Assembly (NCBI GenBank): GCA_910586965.1
Contig: CAJUMF010000004.1
Span: 85,129 to 149,128 of the forward strand
Length of the DNA: 64,000 bases
Direction: 5' to 3'
Origin: an uncultured Dorea sp.
GTDB lineage: Bacteria; Bacillota; Clostridia; Lachnospirales; Lachnospiraceae
The notes under the pieces were generated by a model. That model was not told the DNA's origin. It did not search any database and worked only from the letters and a program-made list of their open reading frames with translations. The position numbers and the translations under genes are program-made. Below, one piece after another: positions 26,224-35,570 of the stretch. Numbering within the stretch: position 1 is the first letter of the stretch; the number at the start of each line of letters is the position of its first letter.

Positions 26224-26547
26224 ATGCCAGAATTAAGATGTACGGTACAGACCTGTCTGCATAACAAAGATTTTTATTGTGATCTTGACGGAATCCGTGT
26301 AGGAGGGAACCAGGCTAAAAGCTCGGAAGAGACCTGCTGTGACAGCTTTGAGGAGAGAAAGGGAGATAGCTACAGTAATGTGACAGGTAATGCGTCTCCT
26401 ACAAGCAGCATTGATTGTAAGGCGACAGATTGTCAGTATAATGATAATTGTTCTTGCCATGCGGGGAAGATCAGTGTGGAAGGAAGCCAGGCATGTCAGT
26501 GCGAACAGACAGAATGTGCAACATTTACCTGCGGGTGCCGAAAATAA
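26224..26547 (+). CDS. Tandem DUF1540 Cys-rich protein
   Basis: 107 aa with two copies of a four-Cys motif (C-x4-C ... C-x5-C-type): residues 6-43 and 64-102, each starting LRCTVQTCLHN or IDCKATDCQYN. DUF1540 proteins are small, probably metal-binding and found in spore-forming Clostridia; function not established. AAGGAGGAGG precedes the ATG. Confidence 0.88.
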   Translation: MPELRCTVQTCLHNKDFYCDLDGIRVGGNQAKSSEETCCDSFEERKGDSYSNVTGNASPTSSIDCKATDCQYNDNCSCHAGKISVEGSQACQCEQTECATFTCGCRK

Positions 26548-26566
26548 TATTTTCATGCAGAAGTGT

Positions 26567-26598
26567 AAAAGGAACGCCTGAAAAAGGGGTTCCTTTTT
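26567..26598 (+). terminator. Terminator after the DUF1540 gene
   Basis: AAAAGGAAC (26567-26575) pairs with GTTCCTTTT (26589-26597), followed by TTGG. Confidence 0.7.
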
Positions 26599-26663
26599 GG
26601 TTGACGAGGAAAGTTTCCGATAGTATAATTACTATTGATTGTTTTAAGGAAGAGGAACTGGTC

Positions 26664-28085
26664 ATGGACGAAGAAAAAGATATATTGGAAAATGAAAAAG
26701 AGAAAAGACGGAAGAGGGATTATGGCGCGGAGAATGCATATTATAGCGCCAGGCCGCAGTTTGGTGCAAAGGGGCCTTCTAAGCTCAGACAGCAATTTGG
26801 AAGAGGGATCACAGTATTCCTTGTTGTGGCGGCAAGTATTATGTTTTACTTTGCGCTTTTGCGTCTTACCAATCTTTCGGCACTTTTGAAGGAAGTGATC
26901 GGAGTTCTGCAGCCGGTTATATATGGCTGCGTGATTGCATATTTGCTGAATCCTATTGTAAATAATGTGGACAAGTATTTGCTTCCGGTTTTAGAGCGAA
27001 ATATGAAAAAGAAGGAGAGTGCCCAAAAAGTCTCCCGGAGTCTTGGCGTGCTTACGGCAGTGCTTTTTCTGATTTTTTTAATTGTGACATTATGTAATCT
27101 GCTCATACCGGAATTATATTACAGTATTCGCAATATGATATTTACACTGCCAGGGCAGCTCAATAATCTTGTGGCAGTACTCAATGAGATGGCTACCAGT
27201 GATACGACTACCAGCGCCTTTCTTAAGACGGCTGTGGAGGAAGGGACCCACATGTTAGAGACATGGCTTCGGACAGATCTTCTGGCTAAGACCAATGAAC
27301 TGATGTCCAACCTTACAGTAGGGGTGATCAATGTTATCAGTACATTGTTTGATTTTGTGATCGGACTGATTGTGTCTATCTATATCCTCTTTAGCAAAGA
27401 GACATTTACCTCTCAGTGTAAAAAGAGTATTTACGCATTGTTCACGCCTCACCGTGCGAATATGATCCTTCACTTTACGACGAAGAGCAATGAGATATTT
27501 GGTGGGTTTGTTATTGGGAAGATCATTGATTCGGCTATTATAGGCGTACTGTGTTTTTGCGGACTGTCGGTGCTGGATATGCCGTATGTGATGCTGATCA
27601 GCGTGATCGTGGGTGTAACAAATGTGATCCCCTTTTTTGGACCTTACATAGGTGCGGTGCCGAGCACGATATTGATAATGCTGAGCGATCCTATGAAGGG
27701 GTTGTATTTTGTTATTTTTATTCTTGTGCTGCAGCAGTTTGACGGCAATATACTTGGACCGAAAATTCTCGGTAATTCAACGGGACTGTCGGCGTTCTGG
27801 GTAATCGTAGCGATCTTACTTGGAGGAGGATTGTTTGGATTTGTGGGAATGGTTATGGGAGTTCCCACATTTGCGGTGTTATATTATGTAGCAGAGCTGA
27901 TCGTGAACAGTAAGCTTGAGAGAAAGAATCTTCCGGCTTCCTCAAAAATGTATGATCCGGTAAGCTATGTGGATGATGAAGGAAACTACATGTCTGGGAA
28001 AGAAGAAGAAAAAATGGAAAAAATCGTTGAAGAGGTCGTTGAGGATCTGGAGAAAGAAGCTGGAGAGTCTTCGGAAGAAAAATAG
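26664..28085 (+). CDS. AI-2E family transporter
   Basis: 473 aa from MDEEKDILEN; the open frame reaches further upstream but crosses the previous terminator, and AAGGAAGAGG supports this start. Charged N-terminus, about eight membrane helices in the family pattern with IVGVTNVIPFFGPYIGAVP and LQQFDGNILGPKILGNSTGLSAFWVI, and an acidic C-terminal tail. Members include Na+/H+ antiporters and the E. coli TqsA autoinducer exporter. No AI-2 role should be assumed, though luxS is in the window. metA follows 14 bp later. Confidence 0.88.
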   Translation: MDEEKDILENEKEKRRKRDYGAENAYYSARPQFGAKGPSKLRQQFGRGITVFLVVAASIMFYFALLRLTNLSALLKEVIGVLQPVIYGCVIAYLLNPIVNNVDKYLLPVLERNMKKKESAQKVSRSLGVLTAVLFLIFLIVTLCNLLIPELYYSIRNMIFTLPGQLNNLVAVLNEMATSDTTTSAFLKTAVEEGTHMLETWLRTDLLAKTNELMSNLTVGVINVISTLFDFVIGLIVSIYILFSKETFTSQCKKSIYALFTPHRANMILHFTTKSNEIFGGFVIGKIIDSAIIGVLCFCGLSVLDMPYVMLISVIVGVTNVIPFFGPYIGAVPSTILIMLSDPMKGLYFVIFILVLQQFDGNILGPKILGNSTGLSAFWVIVAILLGGGLFGFVGMVMGVPTFAVLYYVAELIVNSKLERKNLPASSKMYDPVSYVDDEGNYMSGKEEEKMEKIVEEVVEDLEKEAGESSEEK

Positions 28086-28099
28086 AGGGAGGATGGACT

Positions 28100-29020
28100 A
28101 TGCCGATTCGTGTACAGAATAATCTGCCGGTAAAAGAAATATTAGAGAGTGAGAACATATTTGTGATGGATGAGCACCGTGCCATGCATCAGGATATTCG
28201 TCCGATCAAGATTGGGCTTTTGAATTTGATGCCTCTTAAAGAGGATACAGAACTGCAGATTTTACGGTCGCTTTCTAATACACCGATTCAAGTAGATGTG
28301 AAGTTTGTGACTGTGTCGAGTCATGAGTCTAAAAATACGCCTACCAGTCATCTGAATCAATTCTATGAGAAATTTTGTGATATCAGGAAGAGCAAGTTTG
28401 ACGGGTTTATCATTACCGGGGCGCCGGTGGAGCAGATTCCTTTTGAGGAGGTGGATTACTGGGAAGAGCTTAAAGAGATCATGGAGTGGACGAAGACCCA
28501 TGTGACATCGACAATCCATCTGTGCTGGGGGGCACAGGCAGGAATTTATTATCATTATGGAATCGACAAGGTGCAGCTTGACAGGAAGGTGTTTGGGGTA
28601 TTCAAGCATCGCGTGATGAACCGGAAGATTCCTTTAGTGAGAGGATTTGATGATGTATTCCTGGCTCCGCATTCCCGGCATACAGAAGTTCCCATGGACA
28701 AGATACGGGCAGAAAAGCAGCTGACGGTACTGGCGGAATCGGATGAGGCGGGGCTTTTCCTCGCCATGGCGCAGAACGGCAGACAGATCTTCGTGATGGG
28801 GCATCCGGAGTATGACCGGGTGACGCTTGACGGGGAATATAAGCGGGATCTGTCGAAGGGGCTGCCGATTGAAATGCCGGAGAATTATTATGAGGGCAAT
28901 GACCCGGAGAGTAAGCCGCTCCTTACATGGAGGGCACATGCCAACAATCTGTATACGAACTGGCTCAATTACTATGTGTATCAGGTGACGCCTTATGATC
29001 TGGATGGGGTGCCGTTTTAA
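28100..29020 (+). CDS. metA: Homoserine O-acyltransferase (likely O-acetyl-specific)
   Basis: 306 aa. Activates homoserine for methionine synthesis. Nucleophile Cys142 in IHLCWGAQAGIYYHYG; conserved HSRHTEV and GHPEYD segments. Residue 111, in GAPVEQI, is Glu; published work on this family (E. coli Gly111 and Bacillus Glu111) links Glu to acetyl-CoA and Gly to succinyl-CoA use, so acetylation is inferred. GGGAGGATGG precedes the ATG. No SAM riboswitch or T-box is seen upstream. Confidence 0.95.
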   Translation: MPIRVQNNLPVKEILESENIFVMDEHRAMHQDIRPIKIGLLNLMPLKEDTELQILRSLSNTPIQVDVKFVTVSSHESKNTPTSHLNQFYEKFCDIRKSKFDGFIITGAPVEQIPFEEVDYWEELKEIMEWTKTHVTSTIHLCWGAQAGIYYHYGIDKVQLDRKVFGVFKHRVMNRKIPLVRGFDDVFLAPHSRHTEVPMDKIRAEKQLTVLAESDEAGLFLAMAQNGRQIFVMGHPEYDRVTLDGEYKRDLSKGLPIEMPENYYEGNDPESKPLLTWRAHANNLYTNWLNYYVYQVTPYDLDGVPF

Positions 29021-29120
29021 GCCAGAGTACAGACAACTAAATACCTTCCATCTGAATTTGCAAATCCATAAAATTGTAATATATCGCTTGTTGTGACAGG
29101 CGTACAGGAAAGAGATGTTA

Positions 29121-29160
29121 GAGGGGTGTTCCGAAATGCCCCTTTCTACGTTTCTTTTTC
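29121..29160 (+). terminator. Terminator after metA
   Basis: GAGGGGTGT pairs with AATGCCCCTT (G-T pairs included), followed by T-rich sequence TCTACGTTTCTTTTTC. Confidence 0.55.
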
Positions 29161-29192
29161 TACGTTACAATTGATTTACCGGAAAAATATGG

Positions 29193-30110
29193 ATGCGAGG
29201 TACAAAGGATATGGAACTGATTTTACAACTACTTAATGACAATCGTAAATGTTATGTTGAATGGAAGCAAATCATATATGTCGTGTTTCTGACAGTAATA
29301 TTGGGTTGTACGTGCCACTATGTATCGGGAATTGCTTTGCACAAGTCAGAAGCTATGAGTGAAAAAGCAGCCTTAGTAGGAACTTATACTACTCTTTCGC
29401 TGAGAGTTGGGGTGGAAGGAGCGGCGGATAAATTCGGCGGCGCAGCAAAAGAAGAGATGGAGACAGATGCAGATATAGATGCGTTAGCTGCGGCTTGTGA
29501 AACAGAGGAAAGTATTGGAAATATCGTTGGACAGGATGTCGGTTCCTCCATGGAAAAAGAAGCGAAGAATTTAAAGCCGGCAAGGATAAGCCCGAAAACA
29601 AAAATGGAGATGGAAAAGAGAGGACGGGCATCGGAACGGGCAGTGGAGAATTCTGGCTGTATCGGCAATAAAATACAGAGCAATCCCGAGCTTCCGTTTA
29701 CAAATATCATGGAGGGCATAGGCAACAAGGACAATGTGGAGGCGCCGGAAAAGATTCCGGAACCGGTGATCCAGAAGGAGATTTCAGGATTTATATGTGA
29801 CGGAGACGGGCGTATTACGGGTTATTCGAACCCGTTGGAATTTATGAAAGATGGATTTGTGGTATTGCCGAGAGATAAAGCCTGCACCGGGATTAAAGCA
29901 GGCGCACTTGAGGGGTTGGAGGAGAGAGTTTTTGAAATATATATTCCGGCTAATATTACATATATCGAGAAGGAAATTTTTGATTCTTTACACAATCTGA
30001 TTTTTATAGAGGTTGCTCCTCAGAACACGAGATTTTATTCACAAAATGGAATATTGTATACCAGGGACGGAAAAATATTTGCGTATCCGAACATGCAAAT
30101 GAAAAAATAA
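29193..30110 (+). CDS. Membrane-anchored protein with a single BspA-like leucine-rich repeat unit
   Basis: 305 aa from ATG 29193; an ATG at 29211 sits right after AAAGGA (only one base away), so the start is not certain. One hydrophobic helix (about residues 24-45), a long charged and Ala/Glu-rich linker, then a C-terminal LRR_5/BspA-type segment: VFEIYIPANITYIEKEIFDS...LIFIEVAPQNTRFYSQNGILYTRDG, ending YPNMQMKK. Only about one repeat unit is present; other BspA-like proteins have many, so the gene may be truncated. Function unknown; surface or envelope location inferred. Confidence 0.75.
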   Translation: MRGTKDMELILQLLNDNRKCYVEWKQIIYVVFLTVILGCTCHYVSGIALHKSEAMSEKAALVGTYTTLSLRVGVEGAADKFGGAAKEEMETDADIDALAAACETEESIGNIVGQDVGSSMEKEAKNLKPARISPKTKMEMEKRGRASERAVENSGCIGNKIQSNPELPFTNIMEGIGNKDNVEAPEKIPEPVIQKEISGFICDGDGRITGYSNPLEFMKDGFVVLPRDKACTGIKAGALEGLEERVFEIYIPANITYIEKEIFDSLHNLIFIEVAPQNTRFYSQNGILYTRDGKIFAYPNMQMKK

Positions 30111-30135
30111 AGCGGCAGGTCATGCTGCTTTTTTT
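30110..30135 (+). terminator. Terminator after the leucine-rich repeat gene
   Basis: 8-bp stem AAGCGGCA/TGCTGCTT (one G-T) and a T run; it overlaps the stop codon region. Confidence 0.75.
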
Positions 30136-30539
30136 AATGATGTTATTCAATCAGAATGAAGAAAATGGGACAAGAAATATGGAAAATAAAAAATCAATTG
30201 TCAGAAAATTTAGATAAATATAAAGAATATAATTTTTACAGTTTGACAATTATAGATAAATTAAATATGTACAAATTGTATATATTTGCTAATTAGGAAA
30301 AAGGAAAAAAATAATAAAATTAAAATCTTGACGAAAATATTGCCTATGAAATAAGGATAGTTATAGGATTAACAATATTCAAGTGCAAGAAAAATCTTTA
30401 TAGTATGGTGATTATGACGAATAGTGTGTCAATTTAATAACAATTCTTGATATATAGAAAAAATTACGATACAATATAAAAGAGAAAAATAGACAGTGCA
30501 CGTACACAACAATTCAGCAATGAGAGAAAGGGGAACATT
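30136..30539 (+). other. AT-rich intergenic region with a possible 46-aa reading frame
   Basis: About 400 nt much poorer in G+C than the flanking genes. A frame of 46 codons runs from ATG 30156 to TAG 30294-30296 (MKKMGQEIWKIKNQLSENL...); it lacks a clear ribosome site. Its helix-turn-helix-like pattern of charged and Leu residues loosely recalls Spo0E-type phosphatases (weak inference). The alanine symporter promoter lies at the 3' end. Otherwise no feature is recognised. Confidence 0.35.
30447..30475 (+). promoter_or_regulatory. Promoter for the alanine/Na+ symporter gene
   Basis: TTGATA (30447-30452), 17-bp spacer, TACAAT (30470-30475). Confidence 0.65.
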
Positions 30540-31925
30540 ATGTTAGAAACTATTAACAATATCGTTGGTGCGATTAATGGTGTTGTATGGGGCTGGCCCA
30601 TGATTATACTGTTATTAGGAACACATGTATTTTTGACGATCAGGACAGGATTTATCCAGAGGCATACGATTGCGAAAGGTATTAAGCTTTCTGTTACGAA
30701 AGATCCGGATGCAGAGGGCGAGGTATCGAATTTCGGAGCGCTGACAACGGCTCTGGCGGCTACGATCGGTACAGGTAATATCATTGGAGTAGGAACGGCG
30801 ATCGCCATCGGAGGACCGGGAGCGGTCCTGTGGTGCTGGCTTACCGGTGTATTCGGAATCGCTACGAAGTATGCAGAGTCTTACATCGCTGTAAAGTACA
30901 GGGTTAAGACGGAAGACGGGCGTATGCAGGGCGGTGCGATGTATGCTTTGGAGCGCGGGCTTAATATGAAGTGGCTGGGCATGGCATTTGCAATACTCGC
31001 AGGATTCGCATCCTTTGGTATCGGCTGTGCGACACAGGTAAATGCGATTGCTACTGTATGTAAAGAAAACTTCGGCATTCCGCTTTGGAGCGTAGGTATT
31101 ATCGTTGCAGTCCTTACGGCAATTGTTATTTTCGGCGGAATCAAGTCTATCGCAAGCGTGTGTGAGAAGCTTGTTCCGTTTATGGCAGTGTTCTATGTAC
31201 TTGGATGTATCATTATCCTTGGTATGAACCATGACTTTATCATTCCGGCAATCGTTACAATCTGCAAGCTGGCGTTCGCTCCGGGAGCAGCGGCAGGCGG
31301 TCTTGTAGGAACCGGTATCATGATGGCAATCCGTTACGGAGTTGCAAGAGGTCTGTTCTCCAATGAGTCCGGTCTTGGTTCCGCTCCGATCGCGGCGGCG
31401 GCAGCTCAGACAAGGAACCCGGTTCGCCAGGCGCTTGTTTCTTCTACAGGAACATTCTGGGATACAGTAGTTGTATGTGCGATGACAGGTCTTGTACTTG
31501 TATCCACAATCATGAAGAACCCGAATATCAATGCGGATCAGATTGACAACGGCGGTGTGCTTACATCCCTTGCATTTGGTCAGATTCCGGTAATCGGGCC
31601 GGTTATCCTTACATTAGGTATTATTTCGTTCGCATATTCTACAATCCTCGGATGGGCATATTACGGCGAGCGGTGCGTAGAGTATTTCGCAGGGAAGATG
31701 GGTCTTATCCCTTACCGTATTCTCTATATTGCGGTTGCGGCGATTGCGCCGGTAGTGGCTCTTGACCTTGTATGGCTTATTGCAGATACGCTGAATGCGC
31801 TGATGGCCATACCAAACCTGATTGCGGTGCTGTTATTGTCGAACATCATGGTTGCGGATACGAAGAAATATATCAACAACCTTGACGCAAAGGACGATAC
31901 TCCGGTATCGGTTATTAAAGAGTAG
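30540..31925 (+). CDS. Alanine/glycine:cation symporter family protein (AGCS)
   Basis: 461 aa, about ten to eleven membrane helices. AGCS motifs: GEVSNFGALTTALAATIGTGNIIGVGTAIAIGGPG, GLFSNESGLGSAPIAAAAA, and AYSTILGWAYYGERC. Takes up alanine or glycine with Na+. GAGAAAGGGG precedes the ATG. Followed by its own terminator, so apparently monocistronic. Confidence 0.94.
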   Translation: MLETINNIVGAINGVVWGWPMIILLLGTHVFLTIRTGFIQRHTIAKGIKLSVTKDPDAEGEVSNFGALTTALAATIGTGNIIGVGTAIAIGGPGAVLWCWLTGVFGIATKYAESYIAVKYRVKTEDGRMQGGAMYALERGLNMKWLGMAFAILAGFASFGIGCATQVNAIATVCKENFGIPLWSVGIIVAVLTAIVIFGGIKSIASVCEKLVPFMAVFYVLGCIIILGMNHDFIIPAIVTICKLAFAPGAAAGGLVGTGIMMAIRYGVARGLFSNESGLGSAPIAAAAAQTRNPVRQALVSSTGTFWDTVVVCAMTGLVLVSTIMKNPNINADQIDNGGVLTSLAFGQIPVIGPVILTLGIISFAYSTILGWAYYGERCVEYFAGKMGLIPYRILYIAVAAIAPVVALDLVWLIADTLNALMAIPNLIAVLLLSNIMVADTKKYINNLDAKDDTPVSVIKE

Positions 31926-31978
31926 ATGGAACATAGTTTGAAAAGTGAATAGAGAAATATACATAGAATGTATGCAGG

Positions 31979-32001
31979 AAGAGAACCGTAAGGTTCTTTT
32001 T
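31979..32001 (+). terminator. Terminator after the AGCS gene
   Basis: AAGAGAACC/GGTTCTTTT stem with GTAA tetraloop and trailing Ts. Confidence 0.82.
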
Positions 32002-32030
32002 CTGTGCAGATTTTTGCTCTGTTCGGCACA

Positions 32031-32059
32031 TTGACGGGAAAAAATGAAAGTGATAAGAT
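32031..32059 (+). promoter_or_regulatory. Promoter for dut
   Basis: TTGACG (32031-32036), 17-bp spacer, TAAGAT (32054-32059). Confidence 0.6.
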
Positions 32060-32086
32060 AATGGGAAAACAAAGGAGGAATGTAGT

Positions 32087-32599
32087 GTGGCAAAAAGAGT
32101 TGCAATGTTTGATAAAGTGAGCTTCGGACAATTCAAAGAAGGATTTATAGATTGCTTTGGGGAAAGTTCTGATGAAAAAGTGAATGAGGTGTATGAGAAT
32201 CTTAAGATTCCAACAAGAGCGACCGGCGGCTCGGCAGGATATGATTTTTTTGCACCGATTGATATCGTGCTTGAACCGGGAGAGACAGTAAAGATACCGA
32301 CAGGAATCCGGGTATGGATGGAGCCGGACTGGGTCCTTTCTTGTTATCCAAGGAGCGGACTGGGCTTTAAATACCGTCTTCAGCTTAATAATACAGTGGG
32401 AATTATCGATAGTGATTATTATGATTCCGATAATGAGGGGCATATTTTTGCGAAACTTACGAATGATACAAAAGAAGGAAAGACAGTGCGTGTTGAGGCA
32501 GGAAGCGGATTTATGCAGGGGATATTTTTAGAATATGGTATTACCTTGGATGATGACGCGATGGAGATCAGGAACGGAGGGTTTGGAAGCACTACCTAA
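32087..32599 (+). CDS. dut: dUTP diphosphatase (dUTPase)
   Basis: 170 aa, GTG start after AAAGGAGG. All five trimeric-dUTPase motifs are recognisable: GSAGYDFF (I), PRSGLGFK (II), GIIDSDYYDSDNEGHIFAKLTN (III, in part), GSGFMQGIF (IV) and RNGGFGSTT (V). The first ~35 residues, rich in charge, are an extension. Hydrolyses dUTP to dUMP and PPi, keeping uracil out of DNA and feeding dTMP synthesis. Confidence 0.92.
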   Translation: MAKRVAMFDKVSFGQFKEGFIDCFGESSDEKVNEVYENLKIPTRATGGSAGYDFFAPIDIVLEPGETVKIPTGIRVWMEPDWVLSCYPRSGLGFKYRLQLNNTVGIIDSDYYDSDNEGHIFAKLTNDTKEGKTVRVEAGSGFMQGIFLEYGITLDDDAMEIRNGGFGSTT

Positions 32600-32661
32600 T
32601 AGCAGTACATAATTTCCGGTAATCTGGATAACCTAACTAAAAAATGAGTGGAGGGGTATCT

Positions 32662-34023
32662 ATGCCGGATATAAAGAAAGTTACAGCTTCAAGAGAAAAG
32701 AATACAGCGTATATGAATCAGGTTCTTCCGGTGAAGGACAGTTTTGATATTATCCAGAGAGATATTTATATCGGGGGACGTGCAGCTTCTTTCTATTTTA
32801 TAGATGGATTTACGAAGGACGAGACAATGCTTAAGATTCTGGATTCTATTATGAAAGTTACGGAGAATGATATGCCTGTGGATGCAACGGCTTTTTCGAG
32901 AATATGCGTTCCTTACGTTGAAGTGGATGTTATCGGGGACTTTGATATGGTGCTGAAAAATATTCTCTCGGGTGTTACCTGCCTTTTTGTGGAGGGTTAT
33001 GAGGCGTGTATAGCTATTGACTGCCGCACATATCCGGCCAGAAGTGTGGAGGAGCCAGACAAGGATAAGTCTCTTCGGGGCTCCAGAGACGGATTTGTGG
33101 AGACCATTGTGTTCAATACGGCGCTAATGAGGAGAAGGATCCGCGACCCGCACCTTATTATGGAGATGACAGAGGTAGGTGACAGCTCCCGGACGGATGT
33201 GGCAATCTGTTTTATAAAAGATCGGGTGGACGCAGAGCTTCTTGATACGGTGAGGAAGCGTATTTCTAATATTCATACGGATGCATTGCGCATGAATCAG
33301 CAGAGTCTTGCAGAGTGCCTGTTTAAACGGAAGTGGTACAATCCGTTCCCGAAGTTTAAGTTTACAGAGCGGCCTGATACGGCGGCGGCGTGTCTTTTGG
33401 AGGGAAAGGTCGTCATCCTCGTGGACAACTCCCCTTCTGCTATGATACTGCCTACATCGATTTTTGATATGATTGAAGAGGCGAATGATTATTATTTTCC
33501 GACTCTTACGAATGTATATTTAAAAATTGCCCGTGGGCTGATTACGGTTATGACTGTATTTCTGACACCGGTGTTTTTGTTGTTTATGCAGAATTTAAAC
33601 TGGCTTCCTAAGATATTTGCATTTGTGGCGGTGAAGGATACAGTGAATATCCCATTGATTTTTCAGCTTTTGATTCTCGAGATAGCCATCGATGGGCTGC
33701 GGCTTGCAGCGCTCAATACGCCCAGTATGCTGAGTACACCCTTAAGTGTCATTGCCGGTCTGGTTATGGGGGAATTTTCGGTAAAGTCGGGTTGGTTCAA
33801 CGCGGAAGTTATGCTCTACATGGCATTTGTGGCAGTGGCGAATTACACGCAGCCGAACTTTGAGCTTGGATATGCGCTTAAATTTATGCGGCTGGAGCTT
33901 TTGATTTTGACAGCTATATTCAATTGGTGGGGATTTGCAATCGGATGTGTGATCATATTGTGCAGCATCTGTTTTAACAAGACACTTTCCGGCAGAAGTT
34001 ATCTGAATGTGAAATTAAACTAA
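32662..34023 (+). CDS. GerA/SpoVAF-family spore germination protein
   Basis: 453 aa from MPDIKKVTAS, positioned by GGAGGGG (the ATG at 32644 sits upstream of it). Large hydrophilic N-terminal domain (1-280) with SRTDVAICFIKDRVD and the family's ILVDNSPSAMILPTSIFDMIEEANDYY, then about five membrane helices and a basic C-terminus. The family forms the A subunit of nutrient germinant receptors or, when alone, SpoVAF, which influences DPA release. No gerB/gerC-type genes adjoin, so a SpoVAF-like role is more likely (inference). Sporulation-linked. Confidence 0.88.
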   Translation: MPDIKKVTASREKNTAYMNQVLPVKDSFDIIQRDIYIGGRAASFYFIDGFTKDETMLKILDSIMKVTENDMPVDATAFSRICVPYVEVDVIGDFDMVLKNILSGVTCLFVEGYEACIAIDCRTYPARSVEEPDKDKSLRGSRDGFVETIVFNTALMRRRIRDPHLIMEMTEVGDSSRTDVAICFIKDRVDAELLDTVRKRISNIHTDALRMNQQSLAECLFKRKWYNPFPKFKFTERPDTAAACLLEGKVVILVDNSPSAMILPTSIFDMIEEANDYYFPTLTNVYLKIARGLITVMTVFLTPVFLLFMQNLNWLPKIFAFVAVKDTVNIPLIFQLLILEIAIDGLRLAALNTPSMLSTPLSVIAGLVMGEFSVKSGWFNAEVMLYMAFVAVANYTQPNFELGYALKFMRLELLILTAIFNWWGFAIGCVIILCSICFNKTLSGRSYLNVKLN

Positions 34024-34177
34024 AGCATGGCCGGGGAAATTTAATGCAAATTTAATAGGCGTCTTCCTGTGAATACGGCATGGATTGTGCTATACTCTTT
34101 TATATGGTCTTTAGAGTAAGCCGAAAGGTATTATTTTGAAGGCGGCATAGTTCGGATAGAAAGAAGGAATATAGTTT

Positions 34178-35551
34178 ATGCAGGATACGGCTGTGGAGAA
34201 ACAGGGAAGACAGGATGAACGGCTGGGAAGTGCTCCGCTCGGAAAGCTGATAGTGTCAATGGCGCTTCCGGCGGTGGCAGCCCAGCTTATCAATGTGCTA
34301 TATAATATTGTTGACCGGATTTATATCGGGCATATCCCCGGGCATGGGGACGTGGCACTTACAGGAGTGGGGGTAACATTCCCGATCATCATGCTTGTGT
34401 CTGCGTTCAGTGCATTTTCAGGAATGGGAGGCGCGCCGTTGGCTTCCATAGAGCTGGGCAAGAAAGATTATGAAAAGGCGGAGAAGATCCTGGGGAACTC
34501 TGCCGGTCTTATCGTTCTGTTTTCTGTGCTGCTCACGTTTTTTTTCTCGGTGTTTAAGACGCCGATCTTATATGCTTTTGGAGCCAGCGAGGTGACGATC
34601 GGATATGCAGAGAGTTATATAGGTGTTTACCTTATAGGAACCATATTCGTACAGATTGCCTTGGGGCTTAATACTTTTATCAGCGGGCAGGGAGCGTCGA
34701 AGACGGCGATGCTTTCCGTGCTGATTGGAGCAATGATAAATATATGCCTGGATCCGGTATTTATCTTTTTGTTCGGGATGGGAGTGAAGGGAGCTGCCCT
34801 TGCCACCGTGATCTCTCAGGCGGTCAGTGCATTGTGGGTTGCCAGGTTTCTCACCTCAAAGAAGAGCGTGATCAAGCTTAAAGTTTCCAATATGCGTTTT
34901 GAGGCGAGTACGGTGAAGTTGATTGCTGCGCTTGGAATTTCGCCTTTTATTATGCAGAGTACAGAGAGCCTGGTGAGTATTACACTTAATTCCGGACTTC
35001 AAAAGTACGGCGGGGACCTGTATGTGGGGACGATGGCGATCATGACAAGTGTGATGCAGCTTATTACTATACCGCTTCAAGGCATCACTCAGGGAGTACA
35101 GCCTATTATCAGTTATAATTTTGGCGCAGGGAATAAGAAGAGGGTAAAAAGTGCTTTTCTTAGGATGCTTGCCATCACATTTACCGGAATGTTCGTGTTT
35201 TGCGGAATAGCTGTCGTATCGCCGGGTGTGTATGCGGGTATATTTACAAGCAATGAGGCTTTGACAAAGCTTACGGTACAGGTTATGCCGACCTATTTCC
35301 TGGGAATGACAATCTTTGGGATACAGTCGGCATGTCAGGCTACGTTTATCGCTTTGGGACAGGCGAAGGTGTCCATGTTTATCGCACTGCTGCGCAAGGT
35401 CATCCTGCTTATCCCTCTTGCCATCATCCTGCCCAAATTCATGGGGGTTATGGGAATCTACCGGGCGGAACCTGTTGCGGATGTCTTGTCGGTGTTTACG
35501 ACATCGGTATTGTTTTTGATTACCGTGAAAAAAATTTTCAAGACGATGTAA
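34178..35551 (+). CDS. MATE family efflux transporter
   Basis: 457 aa, twelve membrane helices predicted. MATE pattern: LGSAPLGKLIVSMALPAVAAQLINVLYNIVDRIYIG at the N-terminus, TGVGVTFPIIMLVSAFS, and a second half starting IPLQGITQGVQPIISYNFGAGNKKRVK. Na+ or H+ coupled export of cationic compounds. AAGAAGGAA upstream; convergent with the LysR gene 19 bp away. Confidence 0.92.
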   Translation: MQDTAVEKQGRQDERLGSAPLGKLIVSMALPAVAAQLINVLYNIVDRIYIGHIPGHGDVALTGVGVTFPIIMLVSAFSAFSGMGGAPLASIELGKKDYEKAEKILGNSAGLIVLFSVLLTFFFSVFKTPILYAFGASEVTIGYAESYIGVYLIGTIFVQIALGLNTFISGQGASKTAMLSVLIGAMINICLDPVFIFLFGMGVKGAALATVISQAVSALWVARFLTSKKSVIKLKVSNMRFEASTVKLIAALGISPFIMQSTESLVSITLNSGLQKYGGDLYVGTMAIMTSVMQLITIPLQGITQGVQPIISYNFGAGNKKRVKSAFLRMLAITFTGMFVFCGIAVVSPGVYAGIFTSNEALTKLTVQVMPTYFLGMTIFGIQSACQATFIALGQAKVSMFIALLRKVILLIPLAIILPKFMGVMGIYRAEPVADVLSVFTTSVLFLITVKKIFKTM

Positions 35552-35570
35552 TCCGAAAGCGGCAGGACAT

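Noticed and set aside
26664..28085. Autoinducer-2 export function linked to luxS
   Set aside because: The AI-2E family is functionally mixed and luxS is about 10 kb away; no evidence for a signalling unit.
28000..28100. SAM or methionine riboswitch before metA
   Set aside because: The gap to the preceding gene is only 14 bp, with no leader-sized space.
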